Source: Caballeronia sordidicola (GTDB taxonomy: Bacteria; Pseudomonadota; Gammaproteobacteria; Burkholderiales; Burkholderiaceae). From it: a DNA stretch of 64,000 nt. Positions 9,167-18,046 of the stretch are shown here, one piece after another. Numbering within the stretch: the first letter of the stretch is position 1; the number at the start of each line of letters is the position of its first letter. The stretch lies in the NCBI RefSeq assembly GCF_002220365.1, contig NZ_MTHB01000046.1:1-64000 (forward strand), written 5' to 3'. A program made the translations under genes and the position numbers. The notes under the pieces are model-generated. The model saw nothing but the letters and a program-made list of their open reading frames with translations. It was not told the DNA's origin and did no database searches.

Positions 9167-9172
9167 TATAAT
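9167..9172 (+). promoter_or_regulatory. Candidate -10 box for the OmpA-like lipoprotein gene
   Basis: A perfect TATAAT lies 37 nt before the GTG start. The best upstream hexamers (TTCACA at 9141, spacing 20; TTGGCC at 9148, spacing 13) have poor spacing, so only the -10 is convincing. Confidence 0.45.
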
Positions 9173-9209
9173 CGGAACCTCCGCCCCGGCATCCGTCAAG
9201 AGACATGCA

Positions 9210-9725
9210 GTGAAAGCTATCCAAACGATTGTCAACGCGTGTGCAACCACGGCCTTGCTCGCCGGTTGCGCTTCCGGCCTGAATCGGTCGAAGGAAGAAG
9301 CGCTCAACCAGAAGGTCGGCATTGTCGTCCATCCGGTGCGAGAGGGCGTGGAGCTGCGTCTCCAGGAATCAGCGCTATTCGACTTCGACGAGGCCTCCAT
9401 GCGCCCCGAAAGCATCGCCGTGCTCAATCGTGCAGCCGTGCTGCTCAAGCGCAGCACGCGCCCGATCATGGTCGAAGGACACACGGACAATGTCGGCCCG
9501 TTCGACTACAACCAGGCATTGTCCACGGCGCGTGCCAATGCCGTGGGCGATGCGCTAGTCGCACGCGGCGTTCCTGCTGCGCGTATCAAGACAAAAGGGA
9601 TTGCATTCTCGCAACCGATCGCGACCAACGACACGCCCGAAGGGCGTGCGTTGAACCGGCGCGTGGAGATTATCGTGAAGACAGAAACGGAAGAAACACT
9701 GCTGGGACGCCTCAAGACGAAATGA
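9210..9725 (+). CDS. OmpA-family peptidoglycan-associated lipoprotein
   Basis: A 171-residue precursor read from a GTG at 9210. The lipoprotein signal has lipobox L17-A-G-C20. The C-terminal OmpA/Pal domain contains ESALFDFDEASMRPES, VEGHTDNVGPFDYNQALSTA, and the final ALNRRVEIIV with the usual peptidoglycan-binding Asp/Arg residues. The longer in-frame reading from 9000 would put 70 unrelated residues before the signal peptide, so GTG is preferred. It is predicted to be lipid-anchored and to bind peptidoglycan. It ends 9 bp from the oppositely oriented liuD. Confidence 0.9.
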   Translation: MKAIQTIVNACATTALLAGCASGLNRSKEEALNQKVGIVVHPVREGVELRLQESALFDFDEASMRPESIAVLNRAAVLLKRSTRPIMVEGHTDNVGPFDYNQALSTARANAVGDALVARGVPAARIKTKGIAFSQPIATNDTPEGRALNRRVEIIVKTETEETLLGRLKTK

Positions 9726-9742
9726 CGCGAAGGGTCATTTCG
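9718..9742. terminator. Hairpin spanning the stops of both convergent genes
   Basis: CGAAATGAC (9718-9726) pairs perfectly with GTCATTTCG (9734-9742). The stem includes the stop of the OmpA-like gene (9723-9725) and the stop of liuD (9735-9737). There is no T-run on either side, so it is either a weak bidirectional terminator or a coincidence of compact packing. Confidence 0.4.
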
Positions 9743-11756
9743 CGGACTGCACTTCCATCACTAATAGCTGGGCGCCATCGGTCACCTGATCGCCAACGCT
9801 GAACAGAATCTCGCCCACCGTGCCGCTCGCCGGCGCAACGATCGTGTGCTCCATCTTCATGGCTTCCATCACCAGCAGCGGTGCCCCCTTCTCGACCACC
9901 GCGCCCGCTTCTACCAACACCGCAATCACCTTGCCCGGCATCGGCGCCGTCAAGCGGCCTTCGCCATGCTCGGCATCGGCGGCATGCGCCAGCAGGTTCT
10001 GCCATTCGAATGCCAGCGACGCTCCGGCGTAGAACACATGGAACACATCGCCGTCGATAAACACACGGCCCTTGATCCGCTTGTCACCGATCAGCACGAC
10101 GAATGCATGTGGCTCATCCCCATGCGACCAGTCGAACGTCAGCGTTTCGCCAAGCAATTCGAGTTGTTTGTTATCGGCGCGGCCAGAGGTTGAATCGCGT
10201 GTAAAGATGGCCAGGATTTCATCGTCCGAACCTACCAGGCGCCAGTTCAACGCCTGCGTGTAGCCGCCACTCATCCGCCAGTGGGACAAAGCATCCCACG
10301 GCGACACACCATGCGCCTCGCCACCCTCACGCGCGAGCAGCGCGGCGCAAGCCAACGCGAGCGCCTGTGTTTTTGGCACTGTCGACGGCGCGAACAACGT
10401 GTCGTGATGACGTTCGATCAGGCCCGTATCGAGATCGGCCGCTGAGAAGGGAACGCTAACAACAATCCGATGCAGGAACTCGATATTCGTCGACGGACCG
10501 ACGACCTCGCATTGTTTCAACGCAAGCGCCATGCGCAGCAGCGCATCGTCACGATCGCGGCCGTGCACAATCAGCTTCGCGATCATCGGATCGTAAAACG
10601 GGGTGATGGTATCGCCTTCGCGCACGCCGCTATCAATGCGCACATGGCCGTTCAACTGAAATTCAACCGCCTCGGGCAAACGCAGATGCTTCAGCGTTCC
10701 CGTCGACGGCAAGAACCCACGCGATGGATTCTCCGCGTAGATACGCGCTTCGATTGCGTGGCCGTTCACCTTCAGTTGTTCTTGCAACAACGGCAACGGT
10801 TCACCACTCGCCACGCGTAGTTGCCACTCGACCAGATCGAGGCCCGTCACCATTTCGGTCACCGGATGCTCAACCTGCAGCCGCGTGTTCATCTCCATAA
10901 AATAGAACTGGCCGTCGCTGGTCATGATGAACTCGACAGTGCCCGCCCCTACGTAATTCACCGCGCGTGCGGCCGCGACTGCGGCTTCGCCCATGGCTTT
11001 ACGCACCTCGTCCGAAAGACCCGGCGCGGGCGCTTCTTCCAGCACCTTTTGATGGCGTCGCTGCACCGAGCAATCGCGATCGAAAAGATACACGGCGTTG
11101 CCATGTTGATCTGCAAACACCTGGACTTCGACATGCCGCGGACGCTGCAGATATTTTTCAATCAACACGCGATCGTTGCCGAAACTGCTCGCGGCCTCAC
11201 GTTTGCACGACAACAGCGCCGATGCGAAATCCGCGCTTTTCTCGACCACACGCATACCCTTGCCGCCGCCACCCGCACTTGCTTTCAGCAGCACAGGGTA
11301 GCCAATACCATCCGCTTCCTTTTGCAGCAACGCAGGGTCCTGGCTGTCGCCGTGATATCCCGGCACCAACGGCACAGACGCCGATTGCATCAACGCCTTG
11401 GCTGCGGCCTTCGATCCCATCGCGGAGATCGCTTCGACGGGCGGGCCTATGAACACCAATCCGACCTTCTCGCAAGCCCGCGCAAAGTCCTCGTTCTCCG
11501 ACAAGAACCCATACCCCGGATGCACGGCTTGCGCACCGGTTTCCAACGCGGCGTTGATGATCTTTTCGATCCGCAGATAACTCTCGGACGCAGCCGCGCC
11601 GCCTACGTGCACGGCTTCATCGCAGACGGCAACGTGCTTCGCCTGGGCGTCGGCGTCCGAATAGACCGCCACGCTGCCCACGCCTAATCGTTTGCAGGTT
11701 GCGGCCACACGGCACGCAATCTCGCCGCGATTCGCAATCAGTATTTTGTTGAACAT
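9735..11756 (-). CDS. liuD: 3-methylcrotonyl-CoA carboxylase, biotin-containing alpha subunit
   Basis: A 673-residue biotin-dependent acyl-CoA carboxylase alpha chain. It has an N-terminal biotin carboxylase domain (MFNKILIANRGEIACRV; the ATP-grasp loop KASAGGGGKGMRVV; EMNTRLQVEHPVTEMVTGLD). The C-terminal biotinyl domain carries VMEAMKMEHT, with the biotinylated lysine at about 634. The first step of leucine-specific degradation after isovaleryl-CoA dehydrogenase is ATP-dependent carboxylation of 3-methylcrotonyl-CoA. The role is assigned from its neighbours liuB and liuA; sequence alone would not exclude another acyl-CoA substrate. It lies 21 bp after liuB. Confidence 0.93.
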   Translation of the reverse strand: MFNKILIANRGEIACRVAATCKRLGVGSVAVYSDADAQAKHVAVCDEAVHVGGAAASESYLRIEKIINAALETGAQAVHPGYGFLSENEDFARACEKVGLVFIGPPVEAISAMGSKAAAKALMQSASVPLVPGYHGDSQDPALLQKEADGIGYPVLLKASAGGGGKGMRVVEKSADFASALLSCKREAASSFGNDRVLIEKYLQRPRHVEVQVFADQHGNAVYLFDRDCSVQRRHQKVLEEAPAPGLSDEVRKAMGEAAVAAARAVNYVGAGTVEFIMTSDGQFYFMEMNTRLQVEHPVTEMVTGLDLVEWQLRVASGEPLPLLQEQLKVNGHAIEARIYAENPSRGFLPSTGTLKHLRLPEAVEFQLNGHVRIDSGVREGDTITPFYDPMIAKLIVHGRDRDDALLRMALALKQCEVVGPSTNIEFLHRIVVSVPFSAADLDTGLIERHHDTLFAPSTVPKTQALALACAALLAREGGEAHGVSPWDALSHWRMSGGYTQALNWRLVGSDDEILAIFTRDSTSGRADNKQLELLGETLTFDWSHGDEPHAFVVLIGDKRIKGRVFIDGDVFHVFYAGASLAFEWQNLLAHAADAEHGEGRLTAPMPGKVIAVLVEAGAVVEKGAPLLVMEAMKMEHTIVAPASGTVGEILFSVGDQVTDGAQLLVMEVQSAK

Positions 11757-11777
11757 GACGAAGCCTGGGAAGAGAAA

Positions 11778-13385
11778 TTACATCCGGAACACGCCGAAAC
11801 GCGTGTCCTCGATAGGCGCATTCATGGAAGCCGCCAGCCCAAGGCCCAATACATCACGGGTCTGCGCCGGGTCGATCACACCGTCGTCCCACAAGCGTGC
11901 GCTCGCATAATACGGATGCCCCTGTACTTCGTACTGGTCGCGAATCGGCGACTTGAAGGCTTCTTCCTCTTCCTTCGACCAGGTACCGCCCTTGCCCTCT
12001 ATGCCGTCGCGGCGCACGGTCGCAAGTACGGACGCGGCCTGCTCGCCGCCCATCACGGAGATGCGCGCGTTCGGCCACATCCAGAGAAAACGCGGTGAAT
12101 AAGCGCGGCCGCACATGCCGTAATTTCCCGCACCAAACGAACCGCCGATAATCACCGTGAACTTCGGCACCTTCGCCGTCGCAACGGCCGTCACCATCTT
12201 TGCGCCATTGCGCGCAATGCCTTCGTTTTCGTATTTTCGACCGACCATGAATCCCGTGATGTTCTGCAAGAACACGAGCGGAATCTTCCGCTGGCAGCAC
12301 AGCTCAATAAAGTGCGCGCCCTTCAAAGCCGACTCGGAAAAAAGGATACCGTTGTTCGCAATGATGCCGACCGGATGGCCCCAGATATGCGCAAAACCGC
12401 ATACGAGCGTCGTGCCGTAACGAGCCTTGAATTCATCGAAAGCGGAGTCGTCGACAATGCGCGCGATCACTTCGCGAATGTCGAACGGCTTGCGAGTATC
12501 GGCGGGAATCACACCGTACAAACTATGCGGATCATGCCGCGGCGGCAGCGGTTCTTTAAGCGCCACAGGGGAAACCTTCACGCGATTCAGATTGCCCACG
12601 ATGCTGCGCGCAATCCCCAGCGCATGCGCATCGTTTTGAGCCAGGTGGTCGACCACCCCCGACAGCCGCGTATGGACGTCACCACCGCCCAGATCCTCAG
12701 CGCTGACCTCTTCACCCGTTGCCGCTTTCACGAGCGGCGGACCGCCCAGGAAAATGGTGCCCTGGTTCTTCACGATGATCGATTCGTCGCTCATTGCAGG
12801 CACGTAGGCGCCGCCCGCGGTGCACGATCCCATCACCACGGCGATCTGCGATATGCCCTTCGCCGACATGTTCGCCTGGTTATAAAAGATGCGGCCAAAG
12901 TGATCGCGATCGGGAAATACATCGTCCTGATTCGGAAGATTCGCGCCGCCGGAATCGACGAGATATACGCACGGCAAGCGGTTCTCTTCCGCAATCTCTT
13001 GCGCCCGAAGATGCTTCTTTACCGTCACCGGATAGTACGTGCCGCCTTTCACGGTTGCGTCGTTGCAGACGATCACGCACTCCTGCCCGGCAATCCTGCC
13101 AATACCTGTAATCACGCCGGCACCCGGGGCGTCGTCGTTGTACATGCCGTAGGCAGCCAATTGCGAGAACTCGAGAAACGGCGTGCCCGGATCGAGCAAT
13201 TGCGCGATGCGCTCCCGTGGCAACAACTTGCCGCGCGACAGGTGTTTATCTCGCGCAGCTTGTCCGCCGCCCAACGTAATCTTCGCGACTTTTTCCTTCA
13301 GATCCGCGACAAGCGCCTCTAGCGCCGCAGCGTTGGCGCGGAATTCGTCGCTGCGTGGATTCAGTTTCGATTCGATGATCGGCAT
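11778..13385 (-). CDS. liuB: 3-methylcrotonyl-CoA carboxylase, carboxyltransferase beta subunit
   Basis: A 535-residue carboxyltransferase, typical length for MccB. It contains [20 protein letters not shown], the acyl-CoA-binding region [19 protein letters not shown], the oxyanion-type glycine segment [19 protein letters not shown], and [19 protein letters not shown], which is characteristic of methylcrotonyl rather than propionyl enzymes. It transfers CO2 from LiuD-bound biotin to 3-methylcrotonyl-CoA. It sits 16 bp after liuA and 21 bp before liuD. liuC (hydratase) is not between them, unlike many liu operons. Confidence 0.94.
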   Translation of the reverse strand: MPIIESKLNPRSDEFRANAAALEALVADLKEKVAKITLGGGQAARDKHLSRGKLLPRERIAQLLDPGTPFLEFSQLAAYGMYNDDAPGAGVITGIGRIAGQECVIVCNDATVKGGTYYPVTVKKHLRAQEIAEENRLPCVYLVDSGGANLPNQDDVFPDRDHFGRIFYNQANMSAKGISQIAVVMGSCTAGGAYVPAMSDESIIVKNQGTIFLGGPPLVKAATGEEVSAEDLGGGDVHTRLSGVVDHLAQNDAHALGIARSIVGNLNRVKVSPVALKEPLPPRHDPHSLYGVIPADTRKPFDIREVIARIVDDSAFDEFKARYGTTLVCGFAHIWGHPVGIIANNGILFSESALKGAHFIELCCQRKIPLVFLQNITGFMVGRKYENEGIARNGAKMVTAVATAKVPKFTVIIGGSFGAGNYGMCGRAYSPRFLWMWPNARISVMGGEQAASVLATVRRDGIEGKGGTWSKEEEEAFKSPIRDQYEVQGHPYYASARLWDDGVIDPAQTRDVLGLGLAASMNAPIEDTRFGVFRM

Positions 13386-13401
13386 AGGTTTGTCCGCTCG
13401 C

Positions 13402-14583
13402 TCAAGCTGTTTCAGCGAACAGTTCGCGGCCGATCAACATGCGGCGAATTTCACTGGTGCCCGCACCGATTTCATAGAGCTTCGCGTCGCGCCACAGACG
13501 CCCGACCGGGTACTCGTTGATATAGCCATTGCCGCCCAGGATCTGGATCGCTTCGCCAGCCATCCATGTCGCTTTTTCGGCTGTGTAGAGAATCACGCCC
13601 GCGCAATCCTTGCGGACCTGGCGGCCATGACCGGCGCCTAGCGTATCGAGTTGACGTCCCACCGCGTAGAGATACGCGCGGCACGCCTGCAAGGTCGTAT
13701 AAAGATCGGCGACCTTGCCTTGAATCAACTGGAATTCGCCGATCGCCTGACCGAACTGCTTGCGCTCGTGGATGTACGGCACGACCGCGTCCATGCACGC
13801 GACCATGATGCCCGTCGGTCCGCCCGCCAGGACCGCGCGTTCATAGTCGAGGCCGCTCATCAGCACCTTCACGCCGCCGTTCAATGCTCCAAGGATATTT
13901 TCCTTCGGCACTTCCACGTTCTCGAACACGAGTTCGCCGGTATGCGAGCCGCGCATGCCGAGCTTGTCGAGCTTCTGCGCAACGGAAAACCCCTTCATGC
14001 CCTTCTCGACAATAAACGCCGTGATACCCTTCGCGCCCGCTTCAATATCCGTCTTCGCATACACCACGAGCGTGTCGCAATCCGGCCCGTTGGTGATCCA
14101 CATCTTCGTGCCGTTGAGCACGTAGTGGTCACCCTTTTCATCGGCGCGCAGCTTCATGCTGACCACATCCGATCCGGCGTTCGGCTCACTCATTGCCAGC
14201 GCGCCAATGTGTTCGCCCGAGACCAGCCCCGGCAGATATTTGCGTTTCTGCGCTTCGGTACCGTTGCGATGAATCTGGTTCACGCACAGGTTGGAATGCG
14301 CACCATACGACAACCCCACCGACGCCGACGCCCGCGAAATCTCCTCCATCGCGACCATGTGCGCCGTGTAGCCCATGTTCGCGCCGCCGTACTCTTCGGA
14401 CACCGTCATGCCGAGCACGCCCAGATCGCCGAATTTCTTCCAGAGATCCATCGGGAACTGATCCGTTTTATCGATTTCAGCGGCGCGCGGCGCAATCTCC
14501 TTCGCGGCGAAATTGGCGAGCGAGTCGCGCAACATGTCGATGTCTTCGCCCAGGGCGAAATTCAGACCGGGTACGTCGTTCAT
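13402..14583 (-). CDS. liuA: Isovaleryl-CoA dehydrogenase
   Basis: A 393-residue acyl-CoA dehydrogenase. FAD/substrate segments include [18 protein letters not shown] and [19 protein letters not shown]. The region [15 protein letters not shown] holds the catalytic glutamate in the helix position used by isovaleryl-CoA dehydrogenases. The C-terminal [20 protein letters not shown] and the final [12 protein letters not shown] are also diagnostic. It oxidises isovaleryl-CoA to 3-methylcrotonyl-CoA and passes electrons to ETF. AAGGAG precedes the ATG. It is first in liuA-liuB-liuD and divergent from a TetR gene across 194 bp. Confidence 0.95.
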   Translation of the reverse strand: MNDVPGLNFALGEDIDMLRDSLANFAAKEIAPRAAEIDKTDQFPMDLWKKFGDLGVLGMTVSEEYGGANMGYTAHMVAMEEISRASASVGLSYGAHSNLCVNQIHRNGTEAQKRKYLPGLVSGEHIGALAMSEPNAGSDVVSMKLRADEKGDHYVLNGTKMWITNGPDCDTLVVYAKTDIEAGAKGITAFIVEKGMKGFSVAQKLDKLGMRGSHTGELVFENVEVPKENILGALNGGVKVLMSGLDYERAVLAGGPTGIMVACMDAVVPYIHERKQFGQAIGEFQLIQGKVADLYTTLQACRAYLYAVGRQLDTLGAGHGRQVRKDCAGVILYTAEKATWMAGEAIQILGGNGYINEYPVGRLWRDAKLYEIGAGTSEIRRMLIGRELFAETA

Positions 14584-14657
14584 GCGGGTCTCCTTGTTCG
14601 GTGTATCAGCTCGAGGTCAAGCGTGGTGTTGGCGGGACCAAATGATCGGCTCACCTA

Positions 14658-14670
14658 TGAGTCGCACTCA
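14658..14670. promoter_or_regulatory. Candidate operator, site 1 (liuA/tetR region)
   Basis: TGAGT-CGC-ACTCA: perfect 5-bp arms with a 3-nt spacer, 75 bp upstream of the liuA start. Its geometry is the same as site 2 (14736-14748). Confidence 0.5.
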
Positions 14671-14735
14671 CACTCAGTAATTTCCATGATGGACGGCAGT
14701 TTCACGCCGAAGACCACTTCCCGTCAATAGGGATT

Positions 14736-14748
14736 TGAGCTACGCTCA
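14736..14748. promoter_or_regulatory. Candidate operator, site 2 (liuA/tetR region)
   Basis: TGAGC-TAC-GCTCA: perfect 5-bp arms with a 3-nt spacer, 29 bp upstream of the TetR start. The consensus with site 1 is TGAGY-N3-RCTCA; the centres are 78 bp apart. The placement fits autoregulation of the TetR gene plus control of liuA. Confidence 0.5.
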
Positions 14749-14777
14749 CATTTGGCTATTTTCGCGCGCACCTTCTC

Positions 14778-15503
14778 ATGTCCTCCACCCCAGTCACCGG
14801 AAATCGCCGCACACCCGCCGGCGTGAAATCGCAGCAGCGCGTGAAGGACATTCTTCAGGCCGGCCGGGAAGTCTTCGCCGAAAAAGGCTACGACGCCGCG
14901 ACGAGCGCAGAAATCGCCCAGCGCGCCGGGATTTCAGAAGCAACCGTGTTCAGCTATTTCAGCGGTAAAAGGGAGCTGTGTGCGCGAGTGATCGCGGATT
15001 GGTATGACGAGATCATCGACGCATTCGAATCCGGATTGCCTCGCGACGGAAGCGTGCGCCAGCAGTTCGCGTTTATCGTCAGGACGCATTTGCGGCTGAT
15101 GCTGGTGAACGGGACGGGCTTGTGCGCGCTGGTCTTGTCGGAGGGACGGACGAAACATCATGACCTCAGCGACACGCTCACCGACCTGCAACGCCGCTAT
15201 ACCGCGCCGCTGATGAACGTGCTGGCTCATGGCCAGTCAGTCGGTCAGGTGCGGGCCGACTTGCCGTTGCGGCTGATGCGCTCGCTGGTCTTCGGGCCAA
15301 TGGAGCACGTGCTGTGGGACGCAACGCTTGCGAAGCGGCATCTGAGTCAGGCTCAGATCGATACAACCGCCGATGAACTCATCGACGTTCTGTGGACCGC
15401 GCTACAACCCCCTGCTGCGAGCCTGACTGCGCTTGCGCAGTTCAGACAGGACGTGGAGGAAGCATCGCGGCGGTTCGAAGCAGCGGCGAGCCGGGAGAAG
15501 TGA
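14778..15503 (+). CDS. TetR-family transcriptional regulator, probable liu regulator
   Basis: A 241-residue TetR protein. The N-terminal helix-turn-helix lies at about residues 25-70 (ILQAGREVFAEKGYDAATSAEIAQRAGISEA in overlapping parts, then TVFSYFSGKRELC). The C-terminal ligand domain is unassigned. It is divergent from liuA, with two matching palindromes in the gap. In beta-proteobacteria a TetR-type regulator called LiuQ has been described for liu genes. I infer that this could be its equivalent but do not have its motif to compare. It lacks an obvious Shine-Dalgarno. Confidence 0.85.
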   Translation: MSSTPVTGNRRTPAGVKSQQRVKDILQAGREVFAEKGYDAATSAEIAQRAGISEATVFSYFSGKRELCARVIADWYDEIIDAFESGLPRDGSVRQQFAFIVRTHLRLMLVNGTGLCALVLSEGRTKHHDLSDTLTDLQRRYTAPLMNVLAHGQSVGQVRADLPLRLMRSLVFGPMEHVLWDATLAKRHLSQAQIDTTADELIDVLWTALQPPAASLTALAQFRQDVEEASRRFEAAASREK

Positions 15504-15600
15504 CATTGCGGACACTCGCGGACGCGAGCCGGTCGGACAGTTAGTTGCAAATCTGCCCTTCTAAAGCACATCTCATAACGCGCGCGCTTCTGCCGCGTTT

Positions 15601-15622
15601 GGCCTGGCGCCCCTGCCAGGCC
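15601..15622. terminator. Hairpin downstream of the TetR gene
   Basis: GGCCTGGC (15601-15608) pairs with GCCAGGCC (15615-15622) across a 6-nt loop in the convergent gap between the TetR and MFS genes. No T-run follows, so terminator function is uncertain. Confidence 0.45.
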
Positions 15623-15651
15623 ATATAGCGTCCTACGTCCTATAGCGACGA

Positions 15652-15673
15652 GATCACGCCGAGAGGCGTGATC
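15652..15673. terminator. Hairpin just after the MFS stop
   Basis: GATCACGCC (15652-15660), a GAGA tetraloop and GGCGTGATC (15665-15673) form a perfect 9-bp stem 8 bp beyond the MFS stop on the minus strand. It has no T-run. It could stabilise the 3' end of the MFS mRNA. Confidence 0.45.
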
Positions 15674-15680
15674 GAAAAGA

Positions 15681-17138
15681 TCAATGCGAGATTTGTTCCA
15701 GCGCCAGGTCCCGCGTCTTCGGTCCCATCAGTCCGATAGCCAGCATCACCACCGCCATCGCGCCGGCGATAAACATGAACACCCCGGTCGTACCGAACGC
15801 CTTCAACACGCCCGCGATGAAGAACGACGTGAAAATGGCCGAAAAGCGGCTCCACGAATACACGAAACCGACTGCGCGCGCGCGGATGCTGGTGGGGAAA
15901 AGCTCGGTCTGATACGCATGGAAGCTATACGACATGATGTTGCTGGCGAGCGTCAGGCCCACGCCCATGCAGACCAGGAGTGCTGCGCCCGAGACCTGGC
16001 TGAACACCAGTCCGCAGACCACGATCGCACCCGCCATCACGACAATCACGCTCTTGCGCTCGAATTTATCGGCCATGAACAAGCCGATGATCGGGCCGAC
16101 CGGCGCGGCAAGCGCGATGATCGTCGAGTACATCAGGCTGGTCGTGATCGTGATGCCCTGATGAATCAGGAGCGTCGGCACCCAGTTGGCAAAACCGTAG
16201 AAACCTACCGTCTGGAAGATGTTGAAGATGATCATCATGGTTGCGCGTTTCCCGTAGGGCGCCACCCACATGTCGCGGAACGATCCGCGTGTGCTGACTG
16301 GCTCAGGCGCTGCGGGCGGCGGCAACGGGCGTCCGTATTCTTTCTCTGCCTTCGCTTCCAGCGCCGTCATCACTGCGTCCGCTTCCGCGAGCCGCCCTTT
16401 TTGCGCCAGCCAGCGCGGGCTCTCAGGCAACGCGCGCCGGATGAACCACACGAACAGTGCGCCATGCGCACCGATCAATACGACCCAGCGCCAGCCATCG
16501 AAACCAAAGGGCTTGTTCGGCACCAGCGCGTAGGAGAGGAATGCGACGACCGGCACGGCCGCGAAGCCAACTGCTTGCTCGCACGCGAAGGCTCGGCCGC
16601 GAATGTGTTTAGGCACCAGCTCGGAGATGTACGTGCCGATCGTCACCAACTCCACGCCAATGCCCAACCCCGCCATGAAGCGCCAGAAGTTGAGGCCGCC
16701 GGCCGTGTCCTGGAAAGCCATGATCACGTTCGCGGCCGTGTACCAGAGCAGCGAGTAGGTGAAGATGGCGCGCCGCCCGAAACGATCGGCGAGAAAACCG
16801 CATGCAATCGTGCCGATGAACAAGCCGAGGAAGAGCGACGCGATAAAACTTGCGACACCCGTCAGGCCGAACAGGCCGACGGTGGTAGACGTGAGAATGC
16901 CGCTCTTGACCAGCCCCGGCGCGACGTAGCCTGAGTACAACAGGTCGTAGAGTTCGAAGAAAAACCCGAGACTCAGCAAGACGACGAGTATCCACATTGA
17001 GCGCGTCGCCGGCAGGCGATCGAGCCGTGCGGAGATCGTACCCGCGCTTAATGAGTCCGATCCCGAATCCGATGCACGAGCGTCGTGGCCGTGGTCATGA
17101 TCAGATCGGGAAAGAGCGAGGTCCTGAGCAGTTGTCAT
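15681..17138 (-). CDS. MFS transporter, metabolite:H+ symporter-like (12 TM)
   Basis: A 485-residue major facilitator. Helices begin after a His/Asp-rich cytoplasmic leader ([13 protein letters not shown]). The first helix is [19 protein letters not shown], and the loop 2-3 signature [16 protein letters not shown] is clear. A long central loop contains [19 protein letters not shown], as in sugar-porter/organic-acid symporters. The start at 17138 has AGGAG 10 nt upstream; the longer frame to 17225 adds an unlikely Arg/Ala-rich leader. The substrate is unknown. It is a single gene between two TetR genes. Confidence 0.9.
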   Translation of the reverse strand: MTTAQDLALSRSDHDHGHDARASDSGSDSLSAGTISARLDRLPATRSMWILVVLLSLGFFFELYDLLYSGYVAPGLVKSGILTSTTVGLFGLTGVASFIASLFLGLFIGTIACGFLADRFGRRAIFTYSLLWYTAANVIMAFQDTAGGLNFWRFMAGLGIGVELVTIGTYISELVPKHIRGRAFACEQAVGFAAVPVVAFLSYALVPNKPFGFDGWRWVVLIGAHGALFVWFIRRALPESPRWLAQKGRLAEADAVMTALEAKAEKEYGRPLPPPAAPEPVSTRGSFRDMWVAPYGKRATMMIIFNIFQTVGFYGFANWVPTLLIHQGITITTSLMYSTIIALAAPVGPIIGLFMADKFERKSVIVVMAGAIVVCGLVFSQVSGAALLVCMGVGLTLASNIMSYSFHAYQTELFPTSIRARAVGFVYSWSRFSAIFTSFFIAGVLKAFGTTGVFMFIAGAMAVVMLAIGLMGPKTRDLALEQISH

Positions 17139-17277
17139 CGATTTATGTCTCCTCGTCGTGGCCTGTTTTCCTGCCGGCGACGCGCCCTTTTTGCCGAGCG
17201 GCCGGGCAGCTTGCCCGGCGCGCATTTTAACGGCGTATCTGCAGATTTGTTACAGGAATAGCAACATTCTTCCCGAT

Positions 17278-17973
17278 CTATGGCCCGACGCCGTGCATCA
17301 GCAGCGCCACCGCGTGCCGTGCGATCTGGTCGCGCCTGGGCGCACAGCCGCCGCTCTCCTCAGCCCACGTATAAGTCACCGCCAGCGGCAACACCGTCAG
17401 TCCGAACAGCGACACAAACAGCAACGAAGGCTCCAAATGCGGGTTGAGCTTGCCCTCCTTCTGCCATTGCGCAATACGTGCGATCGATGCCTTCTTATTA
17501 GCATCGCCAAAACGCTCGGCAATGCGTTGGCGCAGCAAACCGCCTTCGCTGATGACTTCGCGAACCCACAGCGTCGCAAACCACGGATGCCGCTCCGCCA
17601 CGGCGACAAGACCTTCGGCAAACGAGCGCAATGCCTCCGCCGGTTCCGCGTCCGAGTCGGCGAATGCGCGGCCGAGCTCGGCGCGCAACGGCACGAATCG
17701 CTCATCGATCAACACGTCGAGCAGTTGATCGCGCGTCTTGAAATAGTAATGGACCATGGCCGGCGTCACGCCCGCCTCGCGTGCGATCGCGCCGAGCGTG
17801 GTCTCCATGATTCCCTGACGCGCAAATAAAACCAGCGCGATGTCCAGCAGGAGCGCCCGCGGTTCGCCGTGCTGCGCGCCGGTTGGCCGCCCCGGCCGGC
17901 GGCCAGGCTTCGGCGGCTCGGCGGGTACGGCAGGAACGGATTGTTCGGAAGGATCGGTTACATCTTTAGTCAT
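17278..17973 (-). CDS. TetR-family regulator, divergent from the DHA2 exporter
   Basis: A 231-residue TetR protein with a proline-rich N terminus containing an AT-hook-like GRRPGRPTG. The helix-turn-helix follows (LFARQGIMETTLGAIAREAG, then VTPAMVHYYFKTRDQLLDV). The C-terminal half is the variable ligand-binding domain. Only 73 bp separate its start from the divergent MFS gene at 18047, and that gap holds AT-rich repeats. The likely role is repressor of the exporter and of itself. Confidence 0.88.
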   Translation of the reverse strand: MTKDVTDPSEQSVPAVPAEPPKPGRRPGRPTGAQHGEPRALLLDIALVLFARQGIMETTLGAIAREAGVTPAMVHYYFKTRDQLLDVLIDERFVPLRAELGRAFADSDAEPAEALRSFAEGLVAVAERHPWFATLWVREVISEGGLLRQRIAERFGDANKKASIARIAQWQKEGKLNPHLEPSLLFVSLFGLTVLPLAVTYTWAEESGGCAPRRDQIARHAVALLMHGVGP

Positions 17974-18004
17974 GGTGGCAATTGACCCCGTGAACGGCGT
18001 CGCC

Positions 18005-18033
18005 TAATATTAACTCCGACATTAATTTAACTC
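18005..18033. promoter_or_regulatory. AT-rich candidate operator between TetR and exporter genes
   Basis: A TAATATTA palindrome lies at 18005-18012, and two direct copies of TTAACTC lie at 18010-18016 and 18027-18033 (17 bp apart). The 73-bp gap is otherwise GC-rich, and any promoter for either gene would overlap this stretch. Confidence 0.4.
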
Positions 18034-18046
18034 ATCGGGCGGCTGA

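Noticed and set aside
12312-14730. Long + strand frames opposite liuB and liuA
   Set aside because: Shadows of conserved enzymes; no start signals or domains.
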